Source: Desulfovibrio sp.
GTDB lineage: Bacteria; Desulfobacterota; Desulfovibrionia; Desulfovibrionales; Desulfovibrionaceae
DNA length: 47,232 bases
NCBI GenBank assembly: GCA_028708865.1
Contig: JAQVYA010000006.1
Span: forward strand, 1-47,232
Direction: 5' to 3'
Below are positions 7,098 to 15,502 of the stretch, piece after piece. A program made the translations under genes and the position numbers. Position 1 is the first letter of the stretch. Every line of letters starts with the position of its first letter. Below the pieces are notes generated by a model, which was given only the letters and a program-made list of their open reading frames with translations, was not told where the DNA came from and searched no databases.

Positions 7098-7742
7098 CTA
7101 TTCGCCGAGCATCTCCATGAGCTGGCCGATCATGGCGGAGCTGCGGTCAAAGGCGGCCACCACATTGGGATCGAACTGGCTGCCGGAGTTTTGTAAAATT
7201 TCGTCCCGCGCCTGGGTAAATCCCATGGCCGAACGGTAGGGACGGTATTGCATCATGGCGGAAAGGCTGTCCGCCACGGCAATGATACGCGCGCCCAGGG
7301 GAATTTCTGTCCCACGCAGTCCGTAGGGGTAGCCTTGCCCGTCCCAGCGTTCGTGGTGGTGCAGGATCATCTCCCGAATGCCGCATCGGCACAGGGCCCG
7401 CACCGGCTGGACAATTTCGGCCCCGATGCAGGGGTGCCGTTTGATCAGGGTCCACTCATCGGGCGTGAGCGGGCCGGGCTTGAAGAGCACGCTGTCCGGA
7501 ATGCCGATTTTGCCAACGTCGTGCAGATGCGCGGCCACGTGGATCACATCCGCCTGGGCAGCGGGCAGTTCCATGCGCACGGCCAGGCCGTAGGCCACCT
7601 GGGCCACTTCTTCGGAGTGCTGGCGGGTGTGGTGGTCGCGGGCGTCCACGGCCGTGCCCAGCGATTCCGCGAATTCGTGCAGGGCCGTGGTAACGGTCCC
7701 GATTTCGTGGGGCGGCGGGCAGGTCAGGTCGTCTCGATACAT
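7098..7742 (-). CDS. HD-GYP domain protein, probable cyclic-di-GMP phosphodiesterase
   Basis: The 214-residue protein is nearly all HD-GYP domain. The metal-binding HD motif is HLHDVGKIGIPD, a further ligand segment is ILHHHERWDGQGYPYGL with an intact GYP, and IIAVADSLSAMM follows. These residues are the ones needed to hydrolyse cyclic di-GMP. There is no attached receiver or sensor domain, so control is probably at expression. ATG 7742 (MYRDDLTC) is chosen because AAAGGA lies 8 bp upstream; the frame is open a little further. The promoter at 7823-7851 is overlapped by a Fur-box-like sequence. Confidence 0.88.
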   Translation of the reverse strand: MYRDDLTCPPPHEIGTVTTALHEFAESLGTAVDARDHHTRQHSEEVAQVAYGLAVRMELPAAQADVIHVAAHLHDVGKIGIPDSVLFKPGPLTPDEWTLIKRHPCIGAEIVQPVRALCRCGIREMILHHHERWDGQGYPYGLRGTEIPLGARIIAVADSLSAMMQYRPYRSAMGFTQARDEILQNSGSQFDPNVVAAFDRSSAMIGQLMEMLGE

Positions 7743-7822
7743 GGTTGGTCCTTTACGTTTCCGGCAGCCGGATTCGGATGGCACAGGGGTGGGCGGAAAG
7801 TTTCGTGCGGCTGCCCAGAGGC

Positions 7823-7851
7823 AACATAATGAATTTGAAATTCATTTTCAA
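7823..7851 (-). promoter_or_regulatory. Sigma-70 promoter of the HD-GYP gene
   Basis: On the minus strand, TTGAAA (7846-7851) and TATGTT (7823-7828) are separated by exactly 17 bp. They match the -35 (5 of 6) and -10 (4 of 6) consensus. Transcription would start near 7816, about 75 bp before ATG 7742. Confidence 0.6.
7830..7850. promoter_or_regulatory. Fur-box-like operator over the HD-GYP promoter
   Basis: TGAATTT-G-AAATTCA (7830-7844) is a perfect 7-1-7 inverted repeat. TGAAATT-C-ATTTTCA (7836-7850) is a second 7-1-7 repeat with one mismatch, offset by 6 bp. Two 7-1-7 repeats overlapping by this offset are the known layout of a Fur site. The site fills the spacer of the promoter, so it would repress. 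Confidence 0.6.
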
Positions 7852-8163
7852 TACAAAACAGAACGGATCCGGACGGGAATTGGGAAGGAACCGCCGCTTG
7901 CGCAAGTGGACCAAGGCGGTTCTATCTGCCTGTGGTTGCGGTATATCCCACGGATGATAAAAAGGGGCGCAATCTTTTTCTGGCCGAGACACCGGGAGCG
8001 GGGTTGCCAGGACATGTCAACGACGGAGCACGGGCGACTTGTTGAAAGCTCTGCCCGGGTCACTTGTCCATGCGGGGTGCCCGGGATTGCGAGCACTGCC
8101 AGAGGGCGGGAGGAAGAACAGGAGGCGGTTCCGTGTGACCGGCAGCAAAGCAAACCTGGTTGT

Positions 8164-9882
8164 TCAGCGGAGACGGAACAATTGGTCGAGGTGATAACCG
8201 TGAATGATTTGCTGCATAGAATAGAAATAGACCGCTGCTGAGGACAGGTGGGACGTGAAGTCGGAAACATTGGCGTAGCGGGAGACATTGAAGCCGGTGA
8301 CAGGAATGACGGCCAGTTCGTGCTTTATTGCCTTAATGGGCTCAAAGCGCGACTCTTGGGCTGATGCCGATTCAAGTCTTCCATCGGGCAGCGGCGTGAG
8401 CGAATCAACCTCCCGGCACAGCTGCGCCGGGAAATTCTTTTGGGTAATCAGAGTACAAGAAGAGCAAACAGACTGCAATTTATCCAACAAGAAGGCGACC
8501 AGAATGTTGGGAGCCGCTCCAATGATGACGCAGCGTTTTTTTTGGAACGTTGAAATATCGGACCATGCAAAATTTCCTTGTTCCAAAAAACTTTTGTTTC
8601 GCGATGCACGGCGTAGGTTTGCAATTGCGTTTTGGTGTTCCCCTTGTTCGAACAACGTAACGCTTTGCTCCTGAATAGCGGTATTGGCAATTTCTTGTTC
8701 GTTCGCCGCTTGTTCCGCAGCGTAAAAAGACTGTAACGCACTGGGTGGATTCCCGTATTTCCTGAAGTGAACTCCCCTTGCCAGCAAGGTTTCTGCGTCG
8801 CCACGTGGAAGCCGTGAAAAAAGATGTTCCGCATTTTCAAGCTGATTGAGGTCGATCAGAGTAGAGTACAACTTTTTGTATACCGAAGCGGTGTCAGCGA
8901 GCTGCATGGATTGCAGCATGGTCTCGGCGTGGCCCAGGACGGTTTGCTGGTCCAGCGTGCCCAACAAGCTGGCCATGGCGTTCGCCAGGTCATGGGGGCG
9001 AAAGGAATGGCATTGAAGAGCCTGCTGGTAATACGCCACCGCCTTGTCCGTTGATCCCTGCAAGCCGTGGAATTGCGTCATCCCGCACAGGGCAAGAAAG
9101 GTCTGGTAATCCACCAACGGTTCAAAGAGGTTGTCTTCGCGTTGCAGTGAGGCTGGAGGCTCTTCTCCCTTGAGGCCGGGATGCGCGACTTCGCGGGCCA
9201 CAGCATCCCAAATTTTCCCGGGCAGATGTTCGACATCCACAACCCGGTTCCCGTCAATGTAGAGGTTTTCCAGGGGACCGCTGTATTGCGCAAGGAACGT
9301 ATCCAAAAAAACAAAACGTATCCGTGGATGGCTCAGGCCGGAAAGAATTTTGGCATCGAACTCTTCGACATACTCCTGCCAGTCATAAAACCAGCAGGTT
9401 GAGCGTTCCTCGCGGACGTACCTTGCCGAGGCGCGGAGGACGATGGTCAGCGTTGCCGCGGGAAATAGGTGCTGAAGTGTTTTTATGAGCTGCTGGAAGG
9501 AATCCACGTATTCTTTTCGGGGATGGTGCCGGGTGCACAGGATTCCGAATCGTTTTATGTCCACATTGGCACCAAGAAAAATTCCGTCGCCAAATTCGTA
9601 AATATTTCGTTTGTGCGGAATCGTTAGAACAATGTGTTCGTACGAGTGCTCCGTGAGGTCGTTGACGGAGGGAATCGGAAGCAGAATACCACTTTTCAGG
9701 AAGGCGCGGTAGGTCGCTGTCCCAAAGGTCTTGACCAGAAATTCTTTTTGCTGCGGCAGCCTAACGGTGGGGAAAAACCCAGGATAGGAAAGTAAATAGT
9801 TTTTTACGGTGAAATCGCGTGCCAGCCGGGACGCGATTCGTCGGGACTGGCAGTTCCCCAGCACCAGATAGTCATAGCGCAT
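8164..9882 (-). CDS. WcbI-like N-terminus, TPR-like middle and Rossmann-like C-terminus; probable polysaccharide-related protein
   Basis: The 572-residue protein begins MRYDYLVLGNCQSRRIA; the GNCQ motif is typical of WcbI-type capsule biosynthesis proteins with an SGNH-like fold. That domain extends to about residue 230. A helical middle (about 270-430: KAVAYYQQALQ, NLADTAS-like, NAEHLFSRLP, SALQSFYAAEQ, NAIANLRRA) looks like tetratricopeptide repeats. The C-terminal part (about 450-572) starts CVIIGAAPNILVAFLLDKL, as a nucleotide-binding fold would, and matches nothing I can name. GC is clearly lower than in the neighbours and codon choice is more mixed, suggesting horizontal acquisition. 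ATG 9882 is the first start. No other capsule genes are adjacent, so the substrate is unknown. Confidence 0.6.
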   Translation of the reverse strand: MRYDYLVLGNCQSRRIASRLARDFTVKNYLLSYPGFFPTVRLPQQKEFLVKTFGTATYRAFLKSGILLPIPSVNDLTEHSYEHIVLTIPHKRNIYEFGDGIFLGANVDIKRFGILCTRHHPRKEYVDSFQQLIKTLQHLFPAATLTIVLRASARYVREERSTCWFYDWQEYVEEFDAKILSGLSHPRIRFVFLDTFLAQYSGPLENLYIDGNRVVDVEHLPGKIWDAVAREVAHPGLKGEEPPASLQREDNLFEPLVDYQTFLALCGMTQFHGLQGSTDKAVAYYQQALQCHSFRPHDLANAMASLLGTLDQQTVLGHAETMLQSMQLADTASVYKKLYSTLIDLNQLENAEHLFSRLPRGDAETLLARGVHFRKYGNPPSALQSFYAAEQAANEQEIANTAIQEQSVTLFEQGEHQNAIANLRRASRNKSFLEQGNFAWSDISTFQKKRCVIIGAAPNILVAFLLDKLQSVCSSCTLITQKNFPAQLCREVDSLTPLPDGRLESASAQESRFEPIKAIKHELAVIPVTGFNVSRYANVSDFTSHLSSAAVYFYSMQQIIHGYHLDQLFRLR

Positions 9883-9951
9883 GTGTTCAGGCCTAAGGTA
9901 TGGGTTAAATTGGTTCGGGGTGCCAGCCTGGACCTAATATATCTCCATGAG

Positions 9952-9983
9952 CGGCCCGCCGTCAAAGGGCAGGAGGCGGGCCG
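9952..9983 (-). terminator. Hairpin after the debranching enzyme gene
   Basis: CGGCCCGCC (9952-9960) pairs perfectly with GGCGGGCCG (9975-9983). It lies 34 bp beyond the stop of the debranching enzyme gene. No T-run follows, so termination is probable but unproven. Confidence 0.4.
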
Positions 9984-10017
9984 AGGCTCTGGGCAATCAA
10001 TTGGAATGCCGGGCGGA

Positions 10018-12183
10018 TTACTTGTTCAGCGTCAGCCCCACCTTGCCCCGGCGGCGCTCGATGCGCACGGAAACGTCGTGCTCGTGCCGTTCAAAGAGTA
10101 GGTCCAGACTGCCGTCCCCCACTTGAAGGTCCTGGATGCGGACGATGTCCAGAAACGGGGGGAGCACGGGCTTGCTCAGGTAGACCCGCTGCTGACCCCC
10201 GTTGACCGTGAGGCCCAGGCAGGACTGGAGCAGATGGATGGACGCGGCCGCGGCCCAGGCCTGGGGCGAGCAGGCCACGGGATACAGGGTGGGACTGTCC
10301 CCGGTGCGGCGTTCAAAGCCGCAGAGCAGCTCGGGCAGTCGGTGCTGGTCCACCTGCTGGCTGGTATCGAACATCATGCCCAGAATCCGGGCGGCTTCCT
10401 CCTTGAATCCGTACCGGGCCATGCCCTGGGCGATGAGCGCGTTGTCATGCGGCCAGACCGAGCCGTTGTGGTAGGACATGGGATTGTAGCGCGGTTGCCC
10501 CTCGGCAATGGTGCGCAGGCCCCAGCCCGAATTAAAGGCCCGGCTCATGAGCAGGCGGGTGACGCGCTTGGCCCGTTCGGGCGAGGCAATGCCCGCGAAC
10601 AACGTGTGGCCCATGTTGGAGGATTTGACGCGGCAGGGATGTTTGTCGCCGTCCAGGGCCAACACATAGCCGCCCATGGATTCGTCCCAGAACACAGCCT
10701 CAAACCGTTTCTTCATTTCCCTGGCCTGCACATGCAGCTGCATGGCCTCCTTGCGCATGCCCAGCTCTTCGGCCATGCGTGCGGCTTCGCTTTTGGCCAT
10801 AAAGGCGTAGGCCTGGGCTTCCACCAAGGCGATGGGGCCGCGGGCCAGTTCGCCGTTTTCGTGGAAGACGCTGTCCGCGGAATCCTTCCAGCCCTGATTG
10901 GTCAGGCCGTATTCGGTGCGGCGCTGGTATTCGATGAATCCGTCTTCGTCCAGGTCGCCGTGGGTGTCGATCCATTCCAGACAGTTTTCGATCACAGGCC
11001 AAAGCCGGTGCAGATATTGATGGTCTCCGCTGCGGCGCAGATAATGTCCGGCCAGGACCACGAACAGGGGCGTGGCGTCCACGCTGCCGTAATAACGGCC
11101 ATAGGGCAGTTCCCCGGTATTGGCCATCTCACCGAAACGCACCTCGTGGAGGATTTTGCCCGGCTCCGCATCCTGGCCATCGTTGAATTCCGTGGCCTGC
11201 CTGCCCGCCAGGTAGTCGAGCACGCCGCGGGCCACTTCAGGGTTGAGCCAGAGCGTTTCCAAGGCGGTAATGATGCCGTCCCGTCCAAAGGGGGTGGAGT
11301 ACCACGGGATGCCTGCATACGGGTACAGGGCCCCGTTTTCACGGGTCAGGAGCATGGAGAGGTCCGCCACCGAACGGGTCATGAGTGCATTGAATTGCTC
11401 GTTGGAAGTGTGGATCACGCATTCGTGTTCAAAGACGCCGCGCACGTTGTCGAGGGTGTTTTCCAGAGCCGTGTCATAGGCCAGCACGGGCTGGGTCTGC
11501 TCCGAGGTATGGCAGGCCGTGGTCAGGAAGAAGTCCGCGCTCTCCCGGGCCGGTATGTTCCAGAGGAATTCCGCGTGTTGGTCGTTCGTGCGCACCGGGG
11601 CATGGGAAAAGTCGATTTCCGTGCGCCGGTGGAGCTGGTCCAGTCCTTGGTAGGCCAGGGTCACGCCCTGGGCTCGCGGCTCAGGATCGTGCAGGGTGCC
11701 CCGGGCCTTGCGGCGTTCTCCACGTACTTCGAAGATATCCGCGAAATCGGCCTGAAACTTAACGTCCACCTGAAATTGAAGGTCTTCCAGGCCGTAATTG
11801 CTGATGTGGAACTGCTCGTGGCAGACGCCGCCGTGCAGGAATTTGGTGCGCCGCACGTGGATGGCGCCGCGAGGGATCAGGTCGCCGTTGTCGCGGAAGA
11901 TATCAGGGTTGGTCAGGTCCACGGTCACGAGCATGTTGTCGCGGGTCACGTTGGAACTGAGCAGCAGGGGGCGGACCCCCTCGATCTGGAATTCCAGGCA
12001 GGACAAAAATCGGGTCCCATCGTGATAAAGCCCCTGCTCGGCCAGGCCAATGGGCTGGATGTCGCCGAAGCGGTCAAAGACGGCAAAGGTGTTGGCGTAC
12101 TTAACCACCCGGCGGCGGTCGTCGGCTAATGAGGACGTGGCGAGAACGTAGTATTCACCGGCAACCTTGATGATTTCTTCCAT
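10018..12183 (-). CDS. Amylo-alpha-1,6-glucosidase (glycogen debranching enzyme family)
   Basis: The 721-residue protein has the two-domain plan of bacterial amylo-alpha-1,6-glucosidases. The N-terminal beta-rich domain (about 1-240: FAVFDRFGDIQPIGLAEQGL, YHDGTRFLSCLE) is followed by an (alpha/alpha)6 catalytic domain (about 280-700: GIPWYSTPFGRDGIITALE, GRYYGSVDATPLFV, YHNGSVWPHDNALIA). Acidic residues in FGRD and in the WIDTHGDLDEDGFIEY region are typical of the family. It would cleave alpha-1,6 branches of glycogen-like polymers in the cytoplasm. The start has GGAGGG upstream and lies inside the end of the glycosyltransferase gene, so the two are translationally linked. No signal peptide is seen. 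Confidence 0.9.
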   Translation of the reverse strand: MEEIIKVAGEYYVLATSSLADDRRRVVKYANTFAVFDRFGDIQPIGLAEQGLYHDGTRFLSCLEFQIEGVRPLLLSSNVTRDNMLVTVDLTNPDIFRDNGDLIPRGAIHVRRTKFLHGGVCHEQFHISNYGLEDLQFQVDVKFQADFADIFEVRGERRKARGTLHDPEPRAQGVTLAYQGLDQLHRRTEIDFSHAPVRTNDQHAEFLWNIPARESADFFLTTACHTSEQTQPVLAYDTALENTLDNVRGVFEHECVIHTSNEQFNALMTRSVADLSMLLTRENGALYPYAGIPWYSTPFGRDGIITALETLWLNPEVARGVLDYLAGRQATEFNDGQDAEPGKILHEVRFGEMANTGELPYGRYYGSVDATPLFVVLAGHYLRRSGDHQYLHRLWPVIENCLEWIDTHGDLDEDGFIEYQRRTEYGLTNQGWKDSADSVFHENGELARGPIALVEAQAYAFMAKSEAARMAEELGMRKEAMQLHVQAREMKKRFEAVFWDESMGGYVLALDGDKHPCRVKSSNMGHTLFAGIASPERAKRVTRLLMSRAFNSGWGLRTIAEGQPRYNPMSYHNGSVWPHDNALIAQGMARYGFKEEAARILGMMFDTSQQVDQHRLPELLCGFERRTGDSPTLYPVACSPQAWAAAASIHLLQSCLGLTVNGGQQRVYLSKPVLPPFLDIVRIQDLQVGDGSLDLLFERHEHDVSVRIERRRGKVGLTLNK

Positions 12184-13235
12184 TGACGCCCTCCGGAACG
12201 TTCGTGTCGGCTGTTGATCAGGTGTTTGTATATCCGCAGGTAATTGTCTGCCATGGTGCCCGCGTCAAAGCGGTGTTCAAATTCGGCGCGGCAGCGGCGG
12301 CGGCTGAGCATGCCCAGGCAGGCCACCGCGTCCACGGCCCCGTCCACGTCGTCCACGAGCCAGCCGCTCACGCCGTGGCGCAGCACCTCGGGGACCGAGC
12401 CGTTGGGAAAGGCAATGACCGGGGTGCCGCAGGCCAGGGCCTCGATCATGACCAGACCAAAGGGTTCGGGCCATTTGATGGGGAAAAGCAGGGCCGAAGC
12501 ATTGCCCAGGAATTCGTTTTTTCTGGCCTCGTCGATTTCGCCCACGAATTCGATCAGCGGATGGCGGAATAGGGGGCGCAAGACCTCGTCGTAATAGTCC
12601 TGCTCAAAGTCGTTGATTTTGGCCGCGATCTTCAGGGGCATGCGGGCGCGCAACGCGGTCTGTACGGCTTCTTCGATGCCTTTTTCCGGGCTCAGACGCC
12701 CCAAAAAAGCGAGGTACCCTTCCGGGCGGGGGTTGAAGCGCAGCAGATTGCGGGGCAGGCCGTGATATACCGTGCCCACCCAGTTCATTTGCGGCAAGGG
12801 GCGCTGCTGGGAGAGGGAGATGGAGGAGACGGGGAGCTCGGTGTATTCACTGGCAAAGGGGAGAAAGTCGGGCAGGTCCAGTCGCCAGTGGAAGGTGGTC
12901 AGGGCGGTCATGTCGAATCGACGCAGCAGGGGGAAGTGGATGTAGTCCACATGAAAGTGGATCATGTCGTAGTGGCGCGATTCCTGGAGCAGCCGCTCGA
13001 TCATCAGCACATGGTGCACCAGGGTATTCTGGCATTGCGGATCCAGGCGCAACGCCTCGTCGCAGCAGGGTCGCAGCCGGGCGCTGGTCCGGGAATCCCC
13101 GCTGGCATATAATGTTACTTCATGTCCTTTGCGTACGAGTTCCTCTGTCAGGTAATGCACCACACGCTCGGTCCCGCCGTAGAACTTCGGCGGCACGCTC
13201 TCATGGAGCGGTGCGACCTGAGCGATCTTCATCAT
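12126..13235 (-). CDS. Glycosyltransferase family 4
   Basis: A 369-residue GT-B glycosyltransferase. The N-terminal half has MKIAQVAPLHESVPPKFYGG, the glycine-rich acceptor loop. The C-terminal donor domain has LAFLGRLSPEKGIEEA and EPFGLVMIEALACGTPVIAF, which is the E-x7-E motif that binds the sugar nucleotide. The start is taken at 13235 (MMKIAQ), with GGGGGTGG just upstream; the open frame extends further but adds sequence unlike the family. Its 3' end overlaps the debranching enzyme start by 58 bp, implying co-translation. The pairing suggests glucan or trehalose-type carbohydrate metabolism, but donor and acceptor cannot be read from sequence. Confidence 0.88.
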   Translation of the reverse strand: MMKIAQVAPLHESVPPKFYGGTERVVHYLTEELVRKGHEVTLYASGDSRTSARLRPCCDEALRLDPQCQNTLVHHVLMIERLLQESRHYDMIHFHVDYIHFPLLRRFDMTALTTFHWRLDLPDFLPFASEYTELPVSSISLSQQRPLPQMNWVGTVYHGLPRNLLRFNPRPEGYLAFLGRLSPEKGIEEAVQTALRARMPLKIAAKINDFEQDYYDEVLRPLFRHPLIEFVGEIDEARKNEFLGNASALLFPIKWPEPFGLVMIEALACGTPVIAFPNGSVPEVLRHGVSGWLVDDVDGAVDAVACLGMLSRRRCRAEFEHRFDAGTMADNYLRIYKHLINSRHERSGGRQWKKSSRLPVNTTFSPRPH

Positions 13236-13304
13236 GCCACCCCCAGGTTGAGAAAGAGCTTTTGAATCCAAATCGTTATACGAAAGGATGAAAAGCGGCC
13301 ACAG

Positions 13305-13331
13305 CCTGGAGCGGATACGGCCCACTCCAGG
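13305..13331. repeat. Inverted repeat between the DUF47 and glycosyltransferase genes
   Basis: CCTGGAG (13305-13311) and CTCCAGG (13325-13331) are perfect inverted copies, with partial outer pairing between AAGC and GCTT. Short A/T-rich tails flank both sides. This may be a second terminator or a processing hairpin before the glycosyltransferase mRNA. Confidence 0.4.
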
Positions 13332-13448
13332 CGGCTTCTTTTATAATATATAAAAACAGCGGAAAAACAACCCGGGGAGAGGGCGCAGGGCGCCTGGCCC
13401 TGGAAGCGGTGGGTAAAGGAGGCTGAGAAAAAGGAAAGGGAGAACGCG

Positions 13449-13474
13449 AAAAAAGCCGCCGGAAAACCGGCGGC
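13449..13474 (-). terminator. Rho-independent terminator after the pit-DUF47 genes
   Basis: GCCGCCGG (13455-13462) and CCGGCGGC (13467-13474) form an 8-bp perfect stem with a 4-nt loop. On the minus strand it is followed by six T (13449-13454). It lies 30 bp after the DUF47 stop. Confidence 0.85.
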
Positions 13475-13503
13475 CGGAAAACTCATGCCAAGGGCCGGGC
13501 GGA

Positions 13504-14178
13504 TTAACGGGCGATCATGGCCCGAAGCACGTCCACGCAGCTGGAGCAGTTGTGGGACATTTCGTTGAGGCAATCCACAAAGTGGATGAGCTGGTAGATG
13601 TCCTTAAAGTCCATGTCCGAGCAGTAGATTTTGCGCGTCAGGGCATTGGCCCGGTTGCGCACGTCCGCGCGCACGTCCAGCACGCGACGGTAGCTCAGTT
13701 TGGTGCCTTCGCGGTCGATGGAGCGGCCCTCCACCAGGTCGATGGTGGCCTTGAGGGCGGGTCCCAGTTCCGTGGCCGAGCGGTCCACGCCGTCCAGCAG
13801 GGCGATGAAGTCCCGTTTATATTCCAAGGGGATGGTGACCGGGCGCATGGCCAGCCATTGCAGGGCGTCCTCGGCCGAGTCCAGAATGTTGTCCTGCTTG
13901 TTGGTGTAGTTCAGGAAGATGACTTTTTCCACGGCCATGAAGAGCTGGCGCGGCAGGTGGTTGCGGATGCGGCGCTTGATGGCGTCCGCCTCCCGTTCCA
14001 CCTCGGCAATGGCCGCGGCCAGTTCCGTCATTTCGCGGCAGGTGCCGCCCGTGACGTAGCACTCCATGGAATCGTTGATGATGTTGATGCACTCGCTGAT
14101 CTTGTCGTAGTGCTCCACCAGCCCGCCCATGGGGGACTTTCTGGACAAGAGTCCAAAAAATGGCAATCGCAGGGACAT
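13504..14178 (-). CDS. DUF47 / PhoU-like phosphate transport accessory protein
   Basis: The 224-residue, mostly helical cytoplasmic protein matches the DUF47 (TIGR00153) family, relatives of PhoU that commonly accompany PiT transporters. Visible features are the repeated acidic-basic helices REMTELAAAIAEVEREAD and IDREGTKLSYRRVLDVRAD, and NYTNKQDNILDSAEDAL, consistent with metal-binding helical bundles. It starts 30 bp downstream of pit with a GGAGAACG ribosome binding site, so they form one transcript. It is thought to regulate or assemble with the transporter. A strong terminator follows it. Confidence 0.88.
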   Translation of the reverse strand: MSLRLPFFGLLSRKSPMGGLVEHYDKISECINIINDSMECYVTGGTCREMTELAAAIAEVEREADAIKRRIRNHLPRQLFMAVEKVIFLNYTNKQDNILDSAEDALQWLAMRPVTIPLEYKRDFIALLDGVDRSATELGPALKATIDLVEGRSIDREGTKLSYRRVLDVRADVRNRANALTRKIYCSDMDFKDIYQLIHFVDCLNEMSHNCSSCVDVLRAMIAR

Positions 14179-14208
14179 ATACGTTCTCCTTCAGAAAAAG
14201 GTTATAAA

Positions 14209-15444
14209 CTACAGCAAAATCCAGCGCATGAGAACAAAGAGCACAATGCTGGTGAACGCGGCGATGGGCACCGTGAGCACCCAGTAGAGCACGATGCGGC
14301 CGAGCACCCGGAAGTCCACGGCCGAAAAACCCCGCGCCAGTCCGACTCCCACCACGCCGCCTACGGAAGCATGGGTGGTGGAGACGGGCAAGCCCATGTT
14401 GGAGGCCACGAGCACGGTGCTGGCCGCGCCGAAGTCCACGGCAAAGCCGCGGGTGTTGGTCAGGGTGGTGATTTTTTCACCCACCGTGGACATGACCTTG
14501 TGTCCCAGAAGCGTGATGCCCAGGGCAATGCCCAGCCCGCCGAGAATGAGGATGCTGATGGGCACCTCGGCCTCCGGCAGCAGTACATGCTGCTTGGCGA
14601 TCAGGTAGATGGCCGCCACCGGGCCGATGGCGTTGGCCACGTCGTTGGCGCCCTGGGAGAGCGCCACGTAACAGGACGTCCCCACCTGCATCTTGCGGAA
14701 CACCCCTTCCACGGCTTCGGCTCCGGCTTCGGCATCGATGACCATGCGTTGCAGCAAGCGCCGCACCAGCAGCCAGACCGAGGCGGAAAGCCCCAAGGCC
14801 AGCACCAGCGAGGCGCTCCAGTGCAGGCCAAGGCCTTTGCCTACCGGAGTTTTGTACAAGAAGGAAAAAATCACCAGGGCCGCGGTCAGCGCCACCCATC
14901 GGGGCGCCCATTTACGAGCCTGGGCGATAAAGTCGGTTTTGTAAAGAATGTGTTTTCGAATGTGGGAGAAGATGAAGAAGGAGATGCCTGCGGCGAAGAA
15001 GGGCGAGATGATCCAGGACATGACGATCCCGCCCATTTTGAGCCATTGAACCACCCCCGGTCCGCCGGCAACGATGCCGAAGCCCATGATGGCCCCCACA
15101 ATGGAGTGGGTGGAGCTGACCGGGAGCGAGGTGAGGGTGGAGATGAGCACCCAGATGGCTGCGGCCAGCAATGCGGCGAACATGCCCACCATCATGACTT
15201 TGGGGTCGCCGATTTCCGAGGCGTTGATGATGCCCTTGCTCACCGTGGCTGTGACGTGCGAGCCCAGCACCACCGCGCCCACGAAGTTCAGCGAGCCGGC
15301 GATGAGGATCGCCTGTTTGACGGTGATGGCGCGTGCCCCCACGGCCGAGGCCATGCTATTGGCCACGTCGTTGGCCCCCAGGTTGAAGGCCATGAGAAAG
15401 CCCGCCCCAAGGGACATGTAAAAGAACAGATCGTAGATATCCAT
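14209..15444 (-). CDS. pit: Inorganic phosphate transporter, PiT family
   Basis: The 411-residue inner-membrane protein has about ten hydrophobic segments. It carries the two inverted-repeat signatures of PiT permeases, FNLGANDVANSMASAVGARA near residue 20 and SQGANDVANAIGPVAA near residue 275, with matching STTHASVGG and SSTHSIVGA segments. PiT carriers move metal-phosphate complexes in symport with cations. It lies between a PhoR-type kinase gene and a DUF47 gene on the same strand, 58 bp and 30 bp away. The three probably form one phosphate-responsive unit. Confidence 0.94.
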   Translation of the reverse strand: MDIYDLFFYMSLGAGFLMAFNLGANDVANSMASAVGARAITVKQAILIAGSLNFVGAVVLGSHVTATVSKGIINASEIGDPKVMMVGMFAALLAAAIWVLISTLTSLPVSSTHSIVGAIMGFGIVAGGPGVVQWLKMGGIVMSWIISPFFAAGISFFIFSHIRKHILYKTDFIAQARKWAPRWVALTAALVIFSFLYKTPVGKGLGLHWSASLVLALGLSASVWLLVRRLLQRMVIDAEAGAEAVEGVFRKMQVGTSCYVALSQGANDVANAIGPVAAIYLIAKQHVLLPEAEVPISILILGGLGIALGITLLGHKVMSTVGEKITTLTNTRGFAVDFGAASTVLVASNMGLPVSTTHASVGGVVGVGLARGFSAVDFRVLGRIVLYWVLTVPIAAFTSIVLFVLMRWILL

Positions 15445-15502
15445 AGGTAGAGGATCAATCTCCTGGGTCCGCGCCGGCCATACCGGGCGCGGGCCGGTTT
15501 GT

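Larger units (their letters stand above)
7743..8163. other. Intergenic region upstream of the HD-GYP gene
   Basis: About 420 bp without a convincing gene. It holds the HD-GYP promoter and Fur-box-like sequence (7823-7851). A 42-codon plus-strand frame (7829-7957) starts inside that box and has a weak GAGG site, but its composition is not protein-like. The remainder, up to the end of the WcbI-TPR gene, shows nothing I recognise. Confidence 0.4.

Noticed and set aside
7829-7957. 42-codon plus-strand frame with a weak GAGG site
   Set aside because: Its start codon lies inside the Fur-box-like sequence and promoter on the other strand, and its composition is not convincing.
8014-8241. Plus-strand frame of about 75 codons beginning MSTTEHGRL
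   Set aside because: It overlaps the 3' end of the WcbI-TPR gene on the other strand and resembles no family.
10123-12129. Plus-strand open frame of about 668 codons
   Set aside because: It is antisense to the debranching enzyme gene, which has clear catalytic motifs.
13552-15450. Plus-strand open frame of about 632 codons
   Set aside because: It is antisense to pit and DUF47; its His/Gly-rich composition is that of a shadow frame.
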